NCBI RefSeq assembly: GCF_013328205.1
Contig: NZ_JABULH010000012.1
Coordinates: 1 to 40,575 of the forward strand
Length of the DNA: 40,575 nucleotides
DNA from: Sphingomonas hominis
GTDB taxonomy: Bacteria > Pseudomonadota > Alphaproteobacteria > Sphingomonadales > Sphingomonadaceae
Reading direction: 5' to 3'
Shown here: positions 17,601 through 25,783 of the stretch, one piece after another
Numbering within the stretch: the stretch's first letter is position 1
How the letters are laid out: every line of letters starts with the position of its first letter
The notes under the pieces: generated by a model
What the model saw: only the letters and a program-made list of their open reading frames with translations
Database searches by the model: none
Told to the model about the DNA's origin: nothing
Program-made: the position numbers and the translations under genes

Positions 17601-18043
17601 GCGAGGAGGGGCAGGCGCTCTCACCCACGGAGACGCGCGAGCTGGATGCGGCCGCGACCGCGCTCGACCGGGTACGCCCCCACGCGGCCGAGGATCTGCG
17701 CATCGTGCTCGATCGCACTCCGGACCCGGCGCGAAGTCTCGAGCAGGCTGCGCCCGGTGAGTTGCGACACGTCTGGGCGGAGGAGGGCAGGGCCCGCACC
17801 GATTTCCGCGCCTATGCCGACCGGTTCGTCGCCGACTGGCGCATCGCGTCAGAAGACCGAGGCGCGGCCGAAACCTGGCGCAGCGAAGAGCGAGCGGAGC
17901 GCCGCCTCGAACGGCTCGAGGACCGGATGGCGCGCCAACCGGCACTGGAGAAGGCGCTCGATGCGCGCATCCCCGAACGACAGCTTGGGATCGACGGTCC
18001 CGGCATGGGCGCGCGCGATCGCGACTTCGATATGGAGATGTGA
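14687..18043 (+). CDS. MobF-family conjugative relaxase/helicase (TrwC/TraI type)
   Basis: Nicks and unwinds DNA at oriT for conjugation. I chose GTG 14687: it overlaps the upstream stop, has GGGAAG before it, and starts the product at the conserved N terminus of TrwC-like relaxases. Of 1118 residues, the relaxase part carries tyrosines 16, 17, 22 and 23 (YYARDNYY), matching the paired catalytic tyrosines of TrwC, and the metal-binding histidines 145, 156 and 158 (QLHVHNVIAN). The RecD-like helicase part has Walker A GGAGRGKS (Lys 489), Walker B IIIVEEASQI, QTGDTRQLGAIDAGK and late motifs NVHVAQGITTEHG and LVALTRVADK. All key motifs are present, so it appears intact. No coupling protein, type IV secretion or replication gene is in the window, so the element is mobilizable or its transfer genes lie elsewhere. 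Confidence 0.93.
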   Translation: MISVGVIGSASDAAGYYARDNYYTETQAEGASAWVGEGATELGLSGPVDAEQFEKVLAGELPNGVVLDAKRGDHRPGWDITMSVPKSVSILALVGGDARLVGAVREATAATLAWTEANLAEGRVWNGKGQMPEATGRFVAATFLHDVNRSGEPQLHVHNVIANVTRTADGKWRALHADQLYERQHVMDAVFLSALRHRVEALGFATNARHDGRNGVFEIAGVSREVVEAFSVRSAQIDAYLKEHSLESTPQSREIAALATRDAKSPDPAPEQRAERWRALAAEKGLDPAALVKDALAEAARGETVWTRAMRGVRGVGARGLAVAGRMGLTSRDGDPLVPERLGRLSPTAYAAAQAVASAVRDLGEREAAFDRLDLIRESLSRGGPVTVADVEHRLMSLQGKGLLLGDGDRMVTTRGAVQLEQSYLAAVEAGRERSTPLVPAIDAAPRSQEAARELGLRRLNPGQEAAAVLVLSSSDRVVNVQGGAGRGKSAALAPIVSIAKAEGRAVIGLALASRTAAALGRDTGAEASTIARFLARHERVIDGIAALAQRDRVHAELRGAIIIVEEASQIGTRDMERIVRLANIVGAARVVQTGDTRQLGAIDAGKPFEASQRAGHATAHVTKNLRSRSDQMRAVTAALDRGDTGGVFALLKSDTTEVAGGQLAATVAARWAALPREERDTTLLLTAGLAVRTETNLAVQAELKAAGQIASVGTSFKVLDRVNATKEGARQMRAYQPGHVVEFRTDLPSQGLARGDRGVVTGSEGDRVRLSMASGAEKLFRPDRLAKNLKHDAVSIYAYKQVELHAGDRIRWTDNDRARALDNGGMARVEEVDRGRLVVSSLDDGSVHEIASGDRMAERLDLAYAINVHVAQGITTEHGIVALRASDRRLLTEKTFLVALTRVADKVALVLDDGRKVERGVTRNIGDKTSALDVARRGQASAPIHLPDVRSPLDQALDRYAHLFLAAERRREEGQALSPTETRELDAAATALDRVRPHAAEDLRIVLDRTPDPARSLEQAAPGELRHVWAEEGRARTDFRAYADRFVADWRIASEDRGAAETWRSEERAERRLERLEDRMARQPALEKALDARIPERQLGIDGPGMGARDRDFDMEM

Positions 18044-18051
18044 GCGATTGA

Positions 18052-18081
18052 GACCGGCCGCTGAGAGCAGCAGCCGTGGTC
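18052..18081. terminator. Hairpin between convergent relaxase and sulfotransferase genes
   Basis: GACC-GGC-c-GCTG (18052-18063), loop AGAG, then CAGC-a-GCC-gt-GGTC (18068-18081) gives a stem with one mismatch and a small bulge. It sits in the 44-bp gap between two converging genes. There is no T tract; a weak call. Confidence 0.35.
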
Positions 18082-18087
18082 ACGGCG

Positions 18088-19452
18088 TTATCGCGCGTAA
18101 GCGGCAACGAACGGCACCAGATGCGCTTCGTACGGACCCGCCGTACCGATGCCGCTACGATTGATCGGGCGTCGTACCTGAACGACGCTCGACGTCGTCA
18201 CGGCGCGGGCATTGTCTTCGGGTGCAAAGGGACCGGGTTCTTCGGGTAGGCCGCAATGCGCCAGGATGCGCGCGATCTGTGCGGCGGGATCGTCGACCAG
18301 CGCGGCGTAATCGACCGGGAGGATGCGCTCACCCAGCAGGTCGCACCAGCGCGCGAACAGCTGATCCTCGAGCTTCATGTGATCCGCCATGTCGCGCTGA
18401 TCGAGGCTCCACGCCGCGCCCAGGGCGAAGTGGGTGCGAAGGCACGACCACGCGCAGTCGAGCGGATCGCGTCGGACCCAGATGATCGGACTGTCGGGCA
18501 GCACCGCGTCGATCAGCCCCAGCAGGCGCGAACCGTTGAGCGTCTTGTCGACGATCCGCCCGTCGGGTCCGAAACGCTGATCGAGCAGGTGATGGTAGAG
18601 CGCGGACAGGTCGGCGCGCGATCCTCCTCTCGCCTCATAGGCCTCGACCGCCGCGGCGTTGGGGCCGCCCGCGTCCTGCGCGACCAGCCGCATCAGGTTC
18701 AGCTCGCCACCCCCGGCGACGTGCGAGTGCGCGGTCAGGATCTGCTCGACCAACGTCGTGCCCGACCGCGGCAACCCCACGACGAAGATCGCGCGTCCCT
18801 GGTTCGATGCGGGACGCGCGCGCGTGGTGCCGTGCGTGGCGACCGCAGCGCTGGCGGCGTCCGCCACCCTGTCGTGACGGAGCGACTGTCGTCGCATCGC
18901 CGCACCTGCGGCGAAGTGCGCGAAGGCGCGGTCGTGCGCGCCGCGGCGATGCAGGACCTGACCCGCCGCGTAGAGTGCTGGCGCACGCTCGGCTGTCGGC
19001 ACGGTTGCGAATGCGCGGTCGTGCAGCGCCAGCAGGCGGTCCTCCTGCGCGGGCGCCATGTCACCCGCGGTCGTCCGCGCCAGCCACGCAGATCCCGCGA
19101 GCGGGCGCGCCGCCACCACGTCGTCGAGCAGCGACCGGGCGAGCGCGAGATCGCCGCGGTCCAGCGCACTGGTCGCGCGCGTGAAATCCAGCGTCGCGCG
19201 GTCGGGGGCATCGGGACCAGGGGACGGACCGATCGCGTATCGCGGTCGCCTCGTCCAGCCGCTCCACACGCGCCAGCAGCACCGCCTGCTCGTGCCGCGC
19301 GGACGCCGCACCACCCGTGTCGCGCACAAGGAGCAGCACCGCGGTTGCTCCTGCACCGGCGACGCGGCGAGTTCGGCGAGCGCAACGGGGGCGGCAAGGG
19401 CGATCGGGGCTATCAGCGCAGCGGAAACGGCGATCCTGGTCCATGTCGACAT
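18088..19452 (-). CDS. TPR-containing sulfotransferase, apparently with a frameshifted segment
   Basis: Predicted to move a sulfuryl group from PAPS to an unknown acceptor. The C-terminal half holds the 5'-phosphosulfate loop FVVGLPRSGTTLVEQIL and the 3'-phosphate motif VRRDPLDCAWSCLR; the middle has TPR-like helices (ALDRGDLALARSLLDDV). ATG 19452 has GGAG 7 nt upstream and gives a hydrophobic leader, IAVSAALIAPIALAAPVALA. Residues of about 37-82 are Arg, Cys and Trp rich, unlike a normal protein. Over the same bases the next frame reads a natural helix sequence (ATAVLLLVRDTGG... HEQAVLLARVERLDEATA). This suggests two compensating 1-nt shifts near 19350 and 19220, either real or sequencing errors. 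The open frame as given is 454 residues. It lies downstream of the TonB-like gene on the same strand, opposite a TonB-dependent receptor, so the three may work together. Confidence 0.8.
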   Translation of the reverse strand: MSTWTRIAVSAALIAPIALAAPVALAELAASPVQEQPRCCSLCATRVVRRPRGTSRRCCWRVWSGWTRRPRYAIGPSPGPDAPDRATLDFTRATSALDRGDLALARSLLDDVVAARPLAGSAWLARTTAGDMAPAQEDRLLALHDRAFATVPTAERAPALYAAGQVLHRRGAHDRAFAHFAAGAAMRRQSLRHDRVADAASAAVATHGTTRARPASNQGRAIFVVGLPRSGTTLVEQILTAHSHVAGGGELNLMRLVAQDAGGPNAAAVEAYEARGGSRADLSALYHHLLDQRFGPDGRIVDKTLNGSRLLGLIDAVLPDSPIIWVRRDPLDCAWSCLRTHFALGAAWSLDQRDMADHMKLEDQLFARWCDLLGERILPVDYAALVDDPAAQIARILAHCGLPEEPGPFAPEDNARAVTTSSVVQVRRPINRSGIGTAGPYEAHLVPFVAAYAR

Positions 19453-19671
19453 TCACCGGCTCCGATCGGCGACGCGGACGCTGATGGCGCACCGTAGCGC
19501 GTAGGACGGGTGCCTCAACAACGTCCGCTCCGCGCACGCGGTCGATGCCCGTCACCGAAGACGGACGCGGCAACCGTGCTCCGCTCTGCACGCATGTGGT
19601 TGATCAAGGCCGAACATCCCAGATGGCAGCGGCAAGTCGCGCTATCGGATCGCCGTAATCGGTCGCCTGGC

Positions 19672-20847
19672 TCAGGTCGTTGGCGTGGCCGCTTTAGCCG
19701 CTGCAGCCTCGCTCTCCCGCTCGCGGGCGGCAGCGCTCATCGCATCGGTGTCGGTCAGGTCGATGATGTGCACTTCCATCCGACCCATCCGCTGCGCGAT
19801 ACGTGTGCCGGTCGGCACGTCGAATGCTGCGCGCACGGTAAAGCGGTCGATCCGGTAGATGCCTTGACTGGACGCGGGCAGATCGAGCGGGATGTAGCGA
19901 CGGCCGCTGACCTGCCGCGTGATGGCACCGCTCCACTGGCCCAGGCCCGACGTGCGCAGGATCTCGACGCCCGAGGTGCGGCCATCGGGCCTGACCCAGT
20001 AGCCGACATCGGCGTACATCAGGTCCGATCCCTTCAACCGGACATTCGTGTTGAAGAACCCCAAGTCGCTGGACAGGTTCAGATCCTCCAGCTTTGGCTG
20101 CCACAGCATTCTGGGCGTGGTCGTGGCCGACTGGCGCAAGGTGGAGGCGAGTTGATCGACCGCGTCCTTGTCACCGCGGCGGATGGCGATGCGCGCGCGC
20201 AAGATCTGACCCAGCTGCGGCGTGATCTTGTCGTCAGGCCCCGCGATGGCGACCGCCTGATCGGCCAGTCGCACCGCCTGATCGTCGCGCTCCTCAAGCA
20301 TGGCGAGCCAGGCACGGCGAAAGGCGGACATTGCGGCGAGCTCGCGCTGCCCGCTGCCCGCCGCCTTTTCCTGGATCCAGCGGTACATGCCCGACGCCAG
20401 CTGGAAGTTCTGCAGCCCCGTGATCGTGTCAGCGAAGGCGAGTTCCTGCTGCAGCGTCTCCGGCCGGGTCTCACCGACATATTGGCGCAGCAGCGACACG
20501 TTCTCGCGCGCGGCACTACGCCACAGATCCTCTCTGCCCTGGTGCTCGGCGACCGTCGCCAGCGTCGCGTAGAGGCTGGAGACCGGTCCGGGCAGCTGCG
20601 CCGCGTAGCGACGATTACGCCCGATCGCGCGCTGCAGCGTTTGCTGCGCATCGTCGTAGCGTGCGGCACCGAACTGCTCGACCGACGCCTGCAGCGATTT
20701 CTCCACCTCCTCGGCGGGCGGGCAGTTGCGCGCCAGGCAGGCAGCGAGCTCCTTTTCCGCGCGGTTGCCGATGACGATGATGTCGTCTGCCTTGGTTGGC
20801 TGTGGAGCGGCGACCTGGGTTAGTGCGGCGAGCATCAAGGTAAGCAT
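19672..20847 (-). CDS. Periplasmic TonB-like protein with helical repeat domain
   Basis: A 391-residue protein with a short N-terminal hydrophobic leader (MLTLMLAALTQVAA), then DDIIVIGNRAEKELAACLAR, a helical region of TPR character at about 40-240 (for example ARYDDAQQTLQRAIGRN and DDQAVRLADQAVAIAG), and a C-terminal domain resembling the TonB C-terminal fold at about 270-345 (VGYWVRPDGRTSGVEILRTSG, then a basic RRYIPLD strand). An Ala-rich charged tail ends it. Classical TonB has an inner-membrane anchor and a Pro-rich spacer; neither is seen, so it probably acts in the periplasm as a TonB-like partner rather than as an energy transducer fixed to ExbBD. It is divergent from TonB-dependent receptor 1 (344 bp apart) and upstream of the sulfotransferase. 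The ribosome binding site is weak; ATG 20847 is the best start seen. Confidence 0.75.
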   Translation of the reverse strand: MLTLMLAALTQVAAPQPTKADDIIVIGNRAEKELAACLARNCPPAEEVEKSLQASVEQFGAARYDDAQQTLQRAIGRNRRYAAQLPGPVSSLYATLATVAEHQGREDLWRSAARENVSLLRQYVGETRPETLQQELAFADTITGLQNFQLASGMYRWIQEKAAGSGQRELAAMSAFRRAWLAMLEERDDQAVRLADQAVAIAGPDDKITPQLGQILRARIAIRRGDKDAVDQLASTLRQSATTTPRMLWQPKLEDLNLSSDLGFFNTNVRLKGSDLMYADVGYWVRPDGRTSGVEILRTSGLGQWSGAITRQVSGRRYIPLDLPASSQGIYRIDRFTVRAAFDVPTGTRIAQRMGRMEVHIIDLTDTDAMSAAARERESEAAAAKAATPTT

Positions 20848-21191
20848 AAGACGAGGGGCTGATCTCCGCCCATATGGCTGTCAAGCCGCGAATAACTCCA
20901 ATTTTCATCGGCTCTTTGCAGAGTGTGAATGCCAATCTTGATGCGGACGCGCCTGTTCTGATCCTCGTTTGCGAGGATGGGTACACAGCTGACGCCGTCA
21001 GTAGCCAGCTCCCCGAGTCCAAGGCGCAGCGCGAATGACCCTGAGCGTCACTTTTGTGCAACAAGGCATTGGAAACTGTTTGTAATCATCCATCTACTTT
21101 CGACTTACGGTTGCAATGCTGACCTAAGCCGTTTCAATTGAAAGCAATCTGACATCGATAGATGCAGGCGAGGTTTTTGGGGGATTTCCAA
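20848..21191. promoter_or_regulatory. Divergent control region of TonB-like gene and receptor 1
   Basis: A 344-bp gap with no convincing gene. It is more AT-rich than the flanks, especially 21050-21160. Seen inside: a perfect hairpin ATCCTCG-TTTG-CGAGGAT (20961-20978), a smaller one CTGAC-GCC-GTCAG (about 20989-21001), and a strong ribosome binding site GGGGGA about 8 nt before ATG 21192. Promoters for both directions must lie here, but no -35/-10 pair with correct spacing was clear enough to name. Confidence 0.45.
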
Positions 21192-24100
21192 ATGAAGTTA
21201 CGCCTTTTGGCAGGTAGTGCGCTCGCAGCGGGGCTGATCGTTCCCTTCGCGGCAATGGCGCAGGAAGTGCCGTCTACCGGTGATGCGACGCAGGTCGGAA
21301 CGGTCACGCAAACCAACAACAATGGCACGCCAGCAGACGATGCCAGCCTTGACAACACCATCGTTGTCACTGGCAGCCGTATCGCGCGTCCCGCGCTTGA
21401 CTCGGCATCGCCGATCACCTCGCTTTCCGCTGATCAGCTGCTGTCGCGCGGTAACATCTCGGTTGGTGATGCGCTGAACAACCTGCCGGCGCTCCGCTCC
21501 ACCTTCAGCCAGGCCAATTCGACCCGCTTCATCGGCACGGTCGGCCTGAATGCTCTCGACCTGCGCGGTCTGGGCACCAGCCGCACGCTGGTGCTGGTGA
21601 ACGGTAAACGGCACATCACATCGTCAGAAGGCGATTTCACCGTCGACACCAACACCATCCCGGCGGATCTGATCGAGCGCGTCGACACGGTGACCGGCGG
21701 TACCTCGGCTGTCTACGGTTCAGACGCGATCGCAGGCGTGGTGAACTTCATCCTGAAGCGCAATTATGAAGGCATTTCGCTGCGCGCACAGGGCGGCGTC
21801 ACCGATAAAGGTGATCGCGGCGCATATTTCGCCGCTGGTACCTTCGGTAAGAACTTTTCCGATGGCCGCGGCAACATCGCCGTCGCACTGGAATATTCTA
21901 AGAACAACACCCTGCGCTACACCGACCGGCCGGAGCTGACCGGTGCCTATACCGGACGCCGGCAGTTCAACTTGTCGTCGCCGGTCAACAACGATGACGT
22001 GCCCGACCGCACTTTCTTCAACGGCGGTGTGTACAGCCTGGGCCTGAGCGAGGGGGGCACGTTCATCCCCTATGCTGGTTCGACGTCGACCAACTGCGTA
22101 CGCGCCAACCCGGTTGCCTGCCTCGCCAACGGTTTCCCCCGCGTGTTCCGCTTCAACACTGCGGGGCGCTTGGAAGAAGCCAATTACGGCACGATCGACT
22201 TCCGCCCGTTTGGATCCAGTAACGCGCTTGGTGCGGTTGGTGGCTCGACGCTGAGCAATTACGGCGTGTTGGATCCGGGCTTGCAGCGCTATTCCGCCAA
22301 TCTGCTCGCGCATTTCGACGTATCGGACGCGTTCAAGCCATACATCGAGGCAAAGTACGTGCAGATCAAGGCGACGCAGGAAAGCTCGCCGACGTTTGCG
22401 CAGAACGGCAGTTCAACCAATCCGGCCTATTCCAGCAACTCGGTCGGCGTGCCGATCTTCTTCGACAACGCGTTCCTGAACCCCGCAGACGCGGCCTTCA
22501 TCCGTTCGACGCTGGTGTCCGCCGCCAACCCAAACCCGACGTTCTTCCGCCTGTCGCGCAACAACCTCGACTTCGGTTCGCGCGGTGAGTTCGCCAAGCG
22601 TCAGACCTACCGTGTCGTCGCGGGTGTTGAAGGCGATTTCAACGACGATTGGCACTATGACGTGTCGTTTAACTACGGCCGTTTCGACAACCGTCTGGTG
22701 TCGCGCAACAACCGTATTGAATCGCGCTTCCGCAACGCGGCCGACGCGGTGCGCAATGCCGCGGGGCAAATCGTCTGCCGTATAAACGCCGATACGTCGA
22801 CAACGAACGACGACGCGGGTTGTATTCCGATCAGCCTGCTCGGCACCGCCAACTCGACGCTGACGCCGCAGGCGCTCGGCTATTTCATGACCGATACCAA
22901 CTACAAGGGTCGGGCAGAGGAATATGTCGTCAACGGCTTCGTATCGGGTGACTCGTCGCAGCTGTTCGAGCTGCCCGGCGGCCCGGTCAGCTTCTCGTTG
23001 GGCGGCGAGTATCGGCGTGAAACGGCCAGCTATGCGTACGACGACCTGGTATCGTCGGGTCAGACGTTCCTGAACGCCATCGCGCCGTTCAATCCGCCAG
23101 CGTTCGAGGTGAAGGAAGCATTCGGTGAGATCAACATCCCGCTGTTGAAGGATGTGTTCGCGTTCAAGGAACTGACGGTTACGGGCGCAGGCCGTATCTC
23201 GGACTTCAAGGGTGCGACCGGAACGGTCTACTCGTACAATGCCGGCGTGGTGTGGGCACCGATCCGGGACATCCGCATCCGGGGCAGCTACTCGCGCGCG
23301 GTGCGCGCGCCGACGCTGAGCGATCTCTACTCCACGGCGTCGCAGAACTTTGCGCTGCTCCAGGATCCATGCGACCGCAACTTCAGCACCAACGGTCCGA
23401 ACAATGGCGCCAACAGGCAGGCGAATTGCCGCGCAATCGGCCTTGATCCCGCGACGTTCGAGAATTCGGCTGCGCGCGCCGCAACCCTGTCATACCTTTC
23501 GGGTGGTAACCCGAATCTGCGTGAAGAGAAGTCGGACAGCTACACCGTCGGGTTTGTGCTGCAGCCGCGCTTCCTGCGTGGCTTCTCGCTGACGGCCGAT
23601 TACTATGACATTAAGGTCAAAAGCGTGATCTCGGCGATCTCGGCGCAGCAGACCCTCGATAGCTGCTTCGACTCTGCGACGCTTGAGAACCAATATTGCG
23701 CGCTCATCAACCCGCGTCAGGCGAACGGCTTCTTCGCAAGCCCGGCGCTGCTGGTGTCATCGGTGAACTTCTCCGCGCTGCGCGCCAAGGGCATCGACGT
23801 CGACGCGAACTATCAATATCAGTTCGACGAGAACAACTCCGCTTCGCTGCGCTTCATCGGCACCTATGTGAAGAATCGCAGCGACTTCCCGTACCTCGAT
23901 CAGCCCGATCTGCCGGAGCGCAATCGTGGCGAGCTGGGCGATCCGATCTACAGCTTCAACGTTTCCGCCAACGTGAAGCTGAGCGGTCTGACACTGGGTT
24001 ACAATGTCCGGTACATTGGCAAGCAGAGCGTGACCGACTGGGAAGCCACGCACGACAGCAAGCAAGGGCCGGCCTACGATCCCGATTACTCAGATCCCAG

Positions 24101-24293
24101 CTTTTACCCCGACGTATGGTATCACGACTTCCGGCTCGGCTACGACATCAATGAGAAGTTCAACTTCTACGCCGGTGTCGACAATGCTTTCGATCGCAAG
24201 CCCCCGTTGGGCCTGCTGGGTACCAGTGATGGTGGAGCGATCTTCGACAACGTCGGCCGCTTCCTCTACGCCGGTGTGAAGGCAAACTTCTGA
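21192..24293 (+). CDS. TonB-dependent receptor 1
   Basis: Outer-membrane active transporter of 1033 residues. ATG 21192 follows GGGGGA and starts a clear signal peptide (LLAGSALAAGLIVPFAAMAQ). After a polar linker comes TIVVTGSRI, typical of the start of the plug in sphingomonad receptors, then the plug with LDLRGLGTSRTLVLVNGKR, IERVDTVTGGTSAVYGSDA and IAGVVNFILKR. The barrel fills the rest, ending in FLYAGVKANF with the terminal Phe used for barrel assembly. Cysteine pairs in extracellular-loop-like segments (for example CDRNFSTNG and CRAIGLD) are common in this large-receptor class. The substrate cannot be read from sequence; size and style suggest a complex organic ligand such as an oligosaccharide, peptide or aromatic. 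Neighbours (TonB-like, sulfotransferase) suggest one functional unit. Confidence 0.95.
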   Translation: MKLRLLAGSALAAGLIVPFAAMAQEVPSTGDATQVGTVTQTNNNGTPADDASLDNTIVVTGSRIARPALDSASPITSLSADQLLSRGNISVGDALNNLPALRSTFSQANSTRFIGTVGLNALDLRGLGTSRTLVLVNGKRHITSSEGDFTVDTNTIPADLIERVDTVTGGTSAVYGSDAIAGVVNFILKRNYEGISLRAQGGVTDKGDRGAYFAAGTFGKNFSDGRGNIAVALEYSKNNTLRYTDRPELTGAYTGRRQFNLSSPVNNDDVPDRTFFNGGVYSLGLSEGGTFIPYAGSTSTNCVRANPVACLANGFPRVFRFNTAGRLEEANYGTIDFRPFGSSNALGAVGGSTLSNYGVLDPGLQRYSANLLAHFDVSDAFKPYIEAKYVQIKATQESSPTFAQNGSSTNPAYSSNSVGVPIFFDNAFLNPADAAFIRSTLVSAANPNPTFFRLSRNNLDFGSRGEFAKRQTYRVVAGVEGDFNDDWHYDVSFNYGRFDNRLVSRNNRIESRFRNAADAVRNAAGQIVCRINADTSTTNDDAGCIPISLLGTANSTLTPQALGYFMTDTNYKGRAEEYVVNGFVSGDSSQLFELPGGPVSFSLGGEYRRETASYAYDDLVSSGQTFLNAIAPFNPPAFEVKEAFGEINIPLLKDVFAFKELTVTGAGRISDFKGATGTVYSYNAGVVWAPIRDIRIRGSYSRAVRAPTLSDLYSTASQNFALLQDPCDRNFSTNGPNNGANRQANCRAIGLDPATFENSAARAATLSYLSGGNPNLREEKSDSYTVGFVLQPRFLRGFSLTADYYDIKVKSVISAISAQQTLDSCFDSATLENQYCALINPRQANGFFASPALLVSSVNFSALRAKGIDVDANYQYQFDENNSASLRFIGTYVKNRSDFPYLDQPDLPERNRGELGDPIYSFNVSANVKLSGLTLGYNVRYIGKQSVTDWEATHDSKQGPAYDPDYSDPSFYPDVWYHDFRLGYDINEKFNFYAGVDNAFDRKPPLGLLGTSDGGAIFDNVGRFLYAGVKANF

Positions 24294-24359
24294 GTCACGA
24301 TGCTTGAGGATGCCGGCTTACGCCGGTATCCATCGAGCACCGCCGGCGAAGAACGATCA

Positions 24360-24389
24360 AAGAGCCGCACCTTGACGGGTGCGGCTCTT
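24360..24389. terminator. Bidirectional intrinsic terminator after receptor 1
   Basis: A perfect 12-bp stem, AAGAGCCGCACC (24360-24371) with GGTGCGGCTCTT (24378-24389), around a 6-nt loop. A/T-rich bases sit at both ends. It lies between receptor 1 on the plus strand and the SDR gene on the minus strand, and suits termination from both sides. Confidence 0.8.
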
Positions 24390-24451
24390 CTTCGTTTCAA
24401 CTTCGTGGAAGGAGGGGTGATTTGCGGAGCACGTAGGCTCGCCCCGTCACA

Positions 24452-25213
24452 TCACGACAGCGGCGGTTGGCCGTTCGAGGCGGTCAGCCCGCCGTCTACC
24501 GGCAGGTTTACGCCCGTCACGAAATGCGCGTCTTCGCTCGCTAGGAATGCGATCGCGCCCGAGATGTCGGCGGGCTCGGCACCGCGGCCCATCGGAATAC
24601 GCTCCTCGAACTTGGCGATCAGCTCAGGCTGCTCCTTCATGCCGGCGGTCAGCGCGGTGTAGGTGAGCGACGGGTTAACCGCGTTGACGCGGATGCCGTG
24701 CTTCGCCTCGTCCATCGCCAGCGCGCGGGTGAAGTTCGTCACCGCACCCTTCGCCGCGCAGTAGAAGCTGTGGTTCCAGTCGCCGCCCAGCCCCGACACC
24801 GACGAGATGTTGACGATGCAGCCCTTCGACTGGCGCAGATGCGCGATCGCGGCGCGGCTCATGTGGACGACGCCGTAGAGGTCGGTCTCGATCACCTTGG
24901 TGAACTCGGCGAAGTCGCCTTCGTCCAGCTTGCCGAGGTGGTCGACGCCAGCGTCGTTGACCAGCACGTCAATCCGCCCGAAGCGATCGACCGCGGCTTG
25001 GACCAGCGCCTCGCATGCCGCACGGTCGGACACGTCGGTTTCACGCGTCTCGACCGTGCAGCCCAGCTCGCCGGCCAATTTGTCCAGCGTGGCTTTGTCG
25101 ATGTCACCCAGCACCAGAGTCGCGCCTTCCTCGGCGAAGCGGCGCGCGGCGCCCTCACCGATGCCGGAGGCGGCACCGGTGATGACAACGACCTTGTCGG
25201 AGAAGCGCGCCAT
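24452..25213 (-). CDS. SDR-family NAD(P)-dependent oxidoreductase
   Basis: A classical short-chain dehydrogenase/reductase of 253 residues. It shows the Rossmann glycine motif TGAASGIG (12-19), an Asp at the end of strand 2 (LGDID, favouring NAD over NADP), NDAG at 86-89 in place of the usual NNAG, and the catalytic Ser138, Tyr151 and Lys155 (NISSVSG, FYCAAKG). The C-terminal LPVDGGLTA is typical. The substrate is unknown. Its ATG directly abuts the stop codon of the upstream DJ-1/PfpI gene, so the two form an operon. The link to carbonyl or aldehyde handling is an inference from that partner. Confidence 0.92.
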   Translation of the reverse strand: MARFSDKVVVITGAASGIGEGAARRFAEEGATLVLGDIDKATLDKLAGELGCTVETRETDVSDRAACEALVQAAVDRFGRIDVLVNDAGVDHLGKLDEGDFAEFTKVIETDLYGVVHMSRAAIAHLRQSKGCIVNISSVSGLGGDWNHSFYCAAKGAVTNFTRALAMDEAKHGIRVNAVNPSLTYTALTAGMKEQPELIAKFEERIPMGRGAEPADISGAIAFLASEDAHFVTGVNLPVDGGLTASNGQPPLS

Positions 25214-25783
25214 TTACGCGTTTTCCGCCTGTGCCGCGTGCTTGCCCTCGCAAAATTCCTCGACCAGCTTGGCGCAGAAGGCGGGAAGGTCATCGGGGTT
25301 GCGGCTGGTGACGAGACCCTGGTCGACGACCACCTTTTGGTCGACCCAAGTGCCGCCCGCATTCTCGATGTCGGTCTGGAGCGTCGGGAACGAGGTGAGC
25401 GTGCGGCCGCGGACCTGATCGGCCTCGATCAGCGTCCAGGGCGCGTGGCAGATCGCGGCGACGGGCTTCTTCGCGGCGAAGAAGTCGCGGACGAAGGCGA
25501 CGACCTTGTCCGACCCGCGCAGCTTGTCCGCGCCGACGCAGCCGCCCGGGATGACGAGCCCGTCGAACTGGTCCGCCGACACGTCGCCGATCGCCTCGTC
25601 GACGGTGAACTTCTGACCGGGGTCGAGGTCGTTGTTGAACGTCTCCGCCTCGCCCGTCTCCAGACTGATGACGGTGACCTGACCACCGGCTTCTTCGACC
25701 GCCGCCTTGGGCTTGGCGAACTCCGGTTCCTCGGTGCCGCGCGGCGCGATCAGGATCGCGATCTTCTTACCTTCGAGCTTCAT
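25214..25783 (-). CDS. DJ-1/PfpI-family protein (YhbO-like)
   Basis: A 189-residue type 1 glutamine-amidotransferase-like protein of the DJ-1/PfpI superfamily, cytoplasmic, of the size of YhbO/PfpI. Key features are KIAILIAPRGTEEPEF with the acidic residue of the active site, a central VIPGGCVGADKLR, and the nucleophile elbow AAICHAPW with Cys112-His113. Members act as stress proteins and have been described as glyoxalases, deglycases or proteases; the exact activity is disputed in the literature and cannot be settled here. It is first in a two-gene operon with the SDR oxidoreductase. No strong ribosome binding site was seen before ATG 25783. Confidence 0.9.
   Translation of the reverse strand: MKLEGKKIAILIAPRGTEEPEFAKPKAAVEEAGGQVTVISLETGEAETFNNDLDPGQKFTVDEAIGDVSADQFDGLVIPGGCVGADKLRGSDKVVAFVRDFFAAKKPVAAICHAPWTLIEADQVRGRTLTSFPTLQTDIENAGGTWVDQKVVVDQGLVTSRNPDDLPAFCAKLVEEFCEGKHAAQAENA

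Noticed and set aside
18256-19497. A 413-codon plus-strand frame opposite the sulfotransferase
   Set aside because: Arg/Ala-rich low-complexity translation without motifs; the minus strand has the sulfotransferase motifs.
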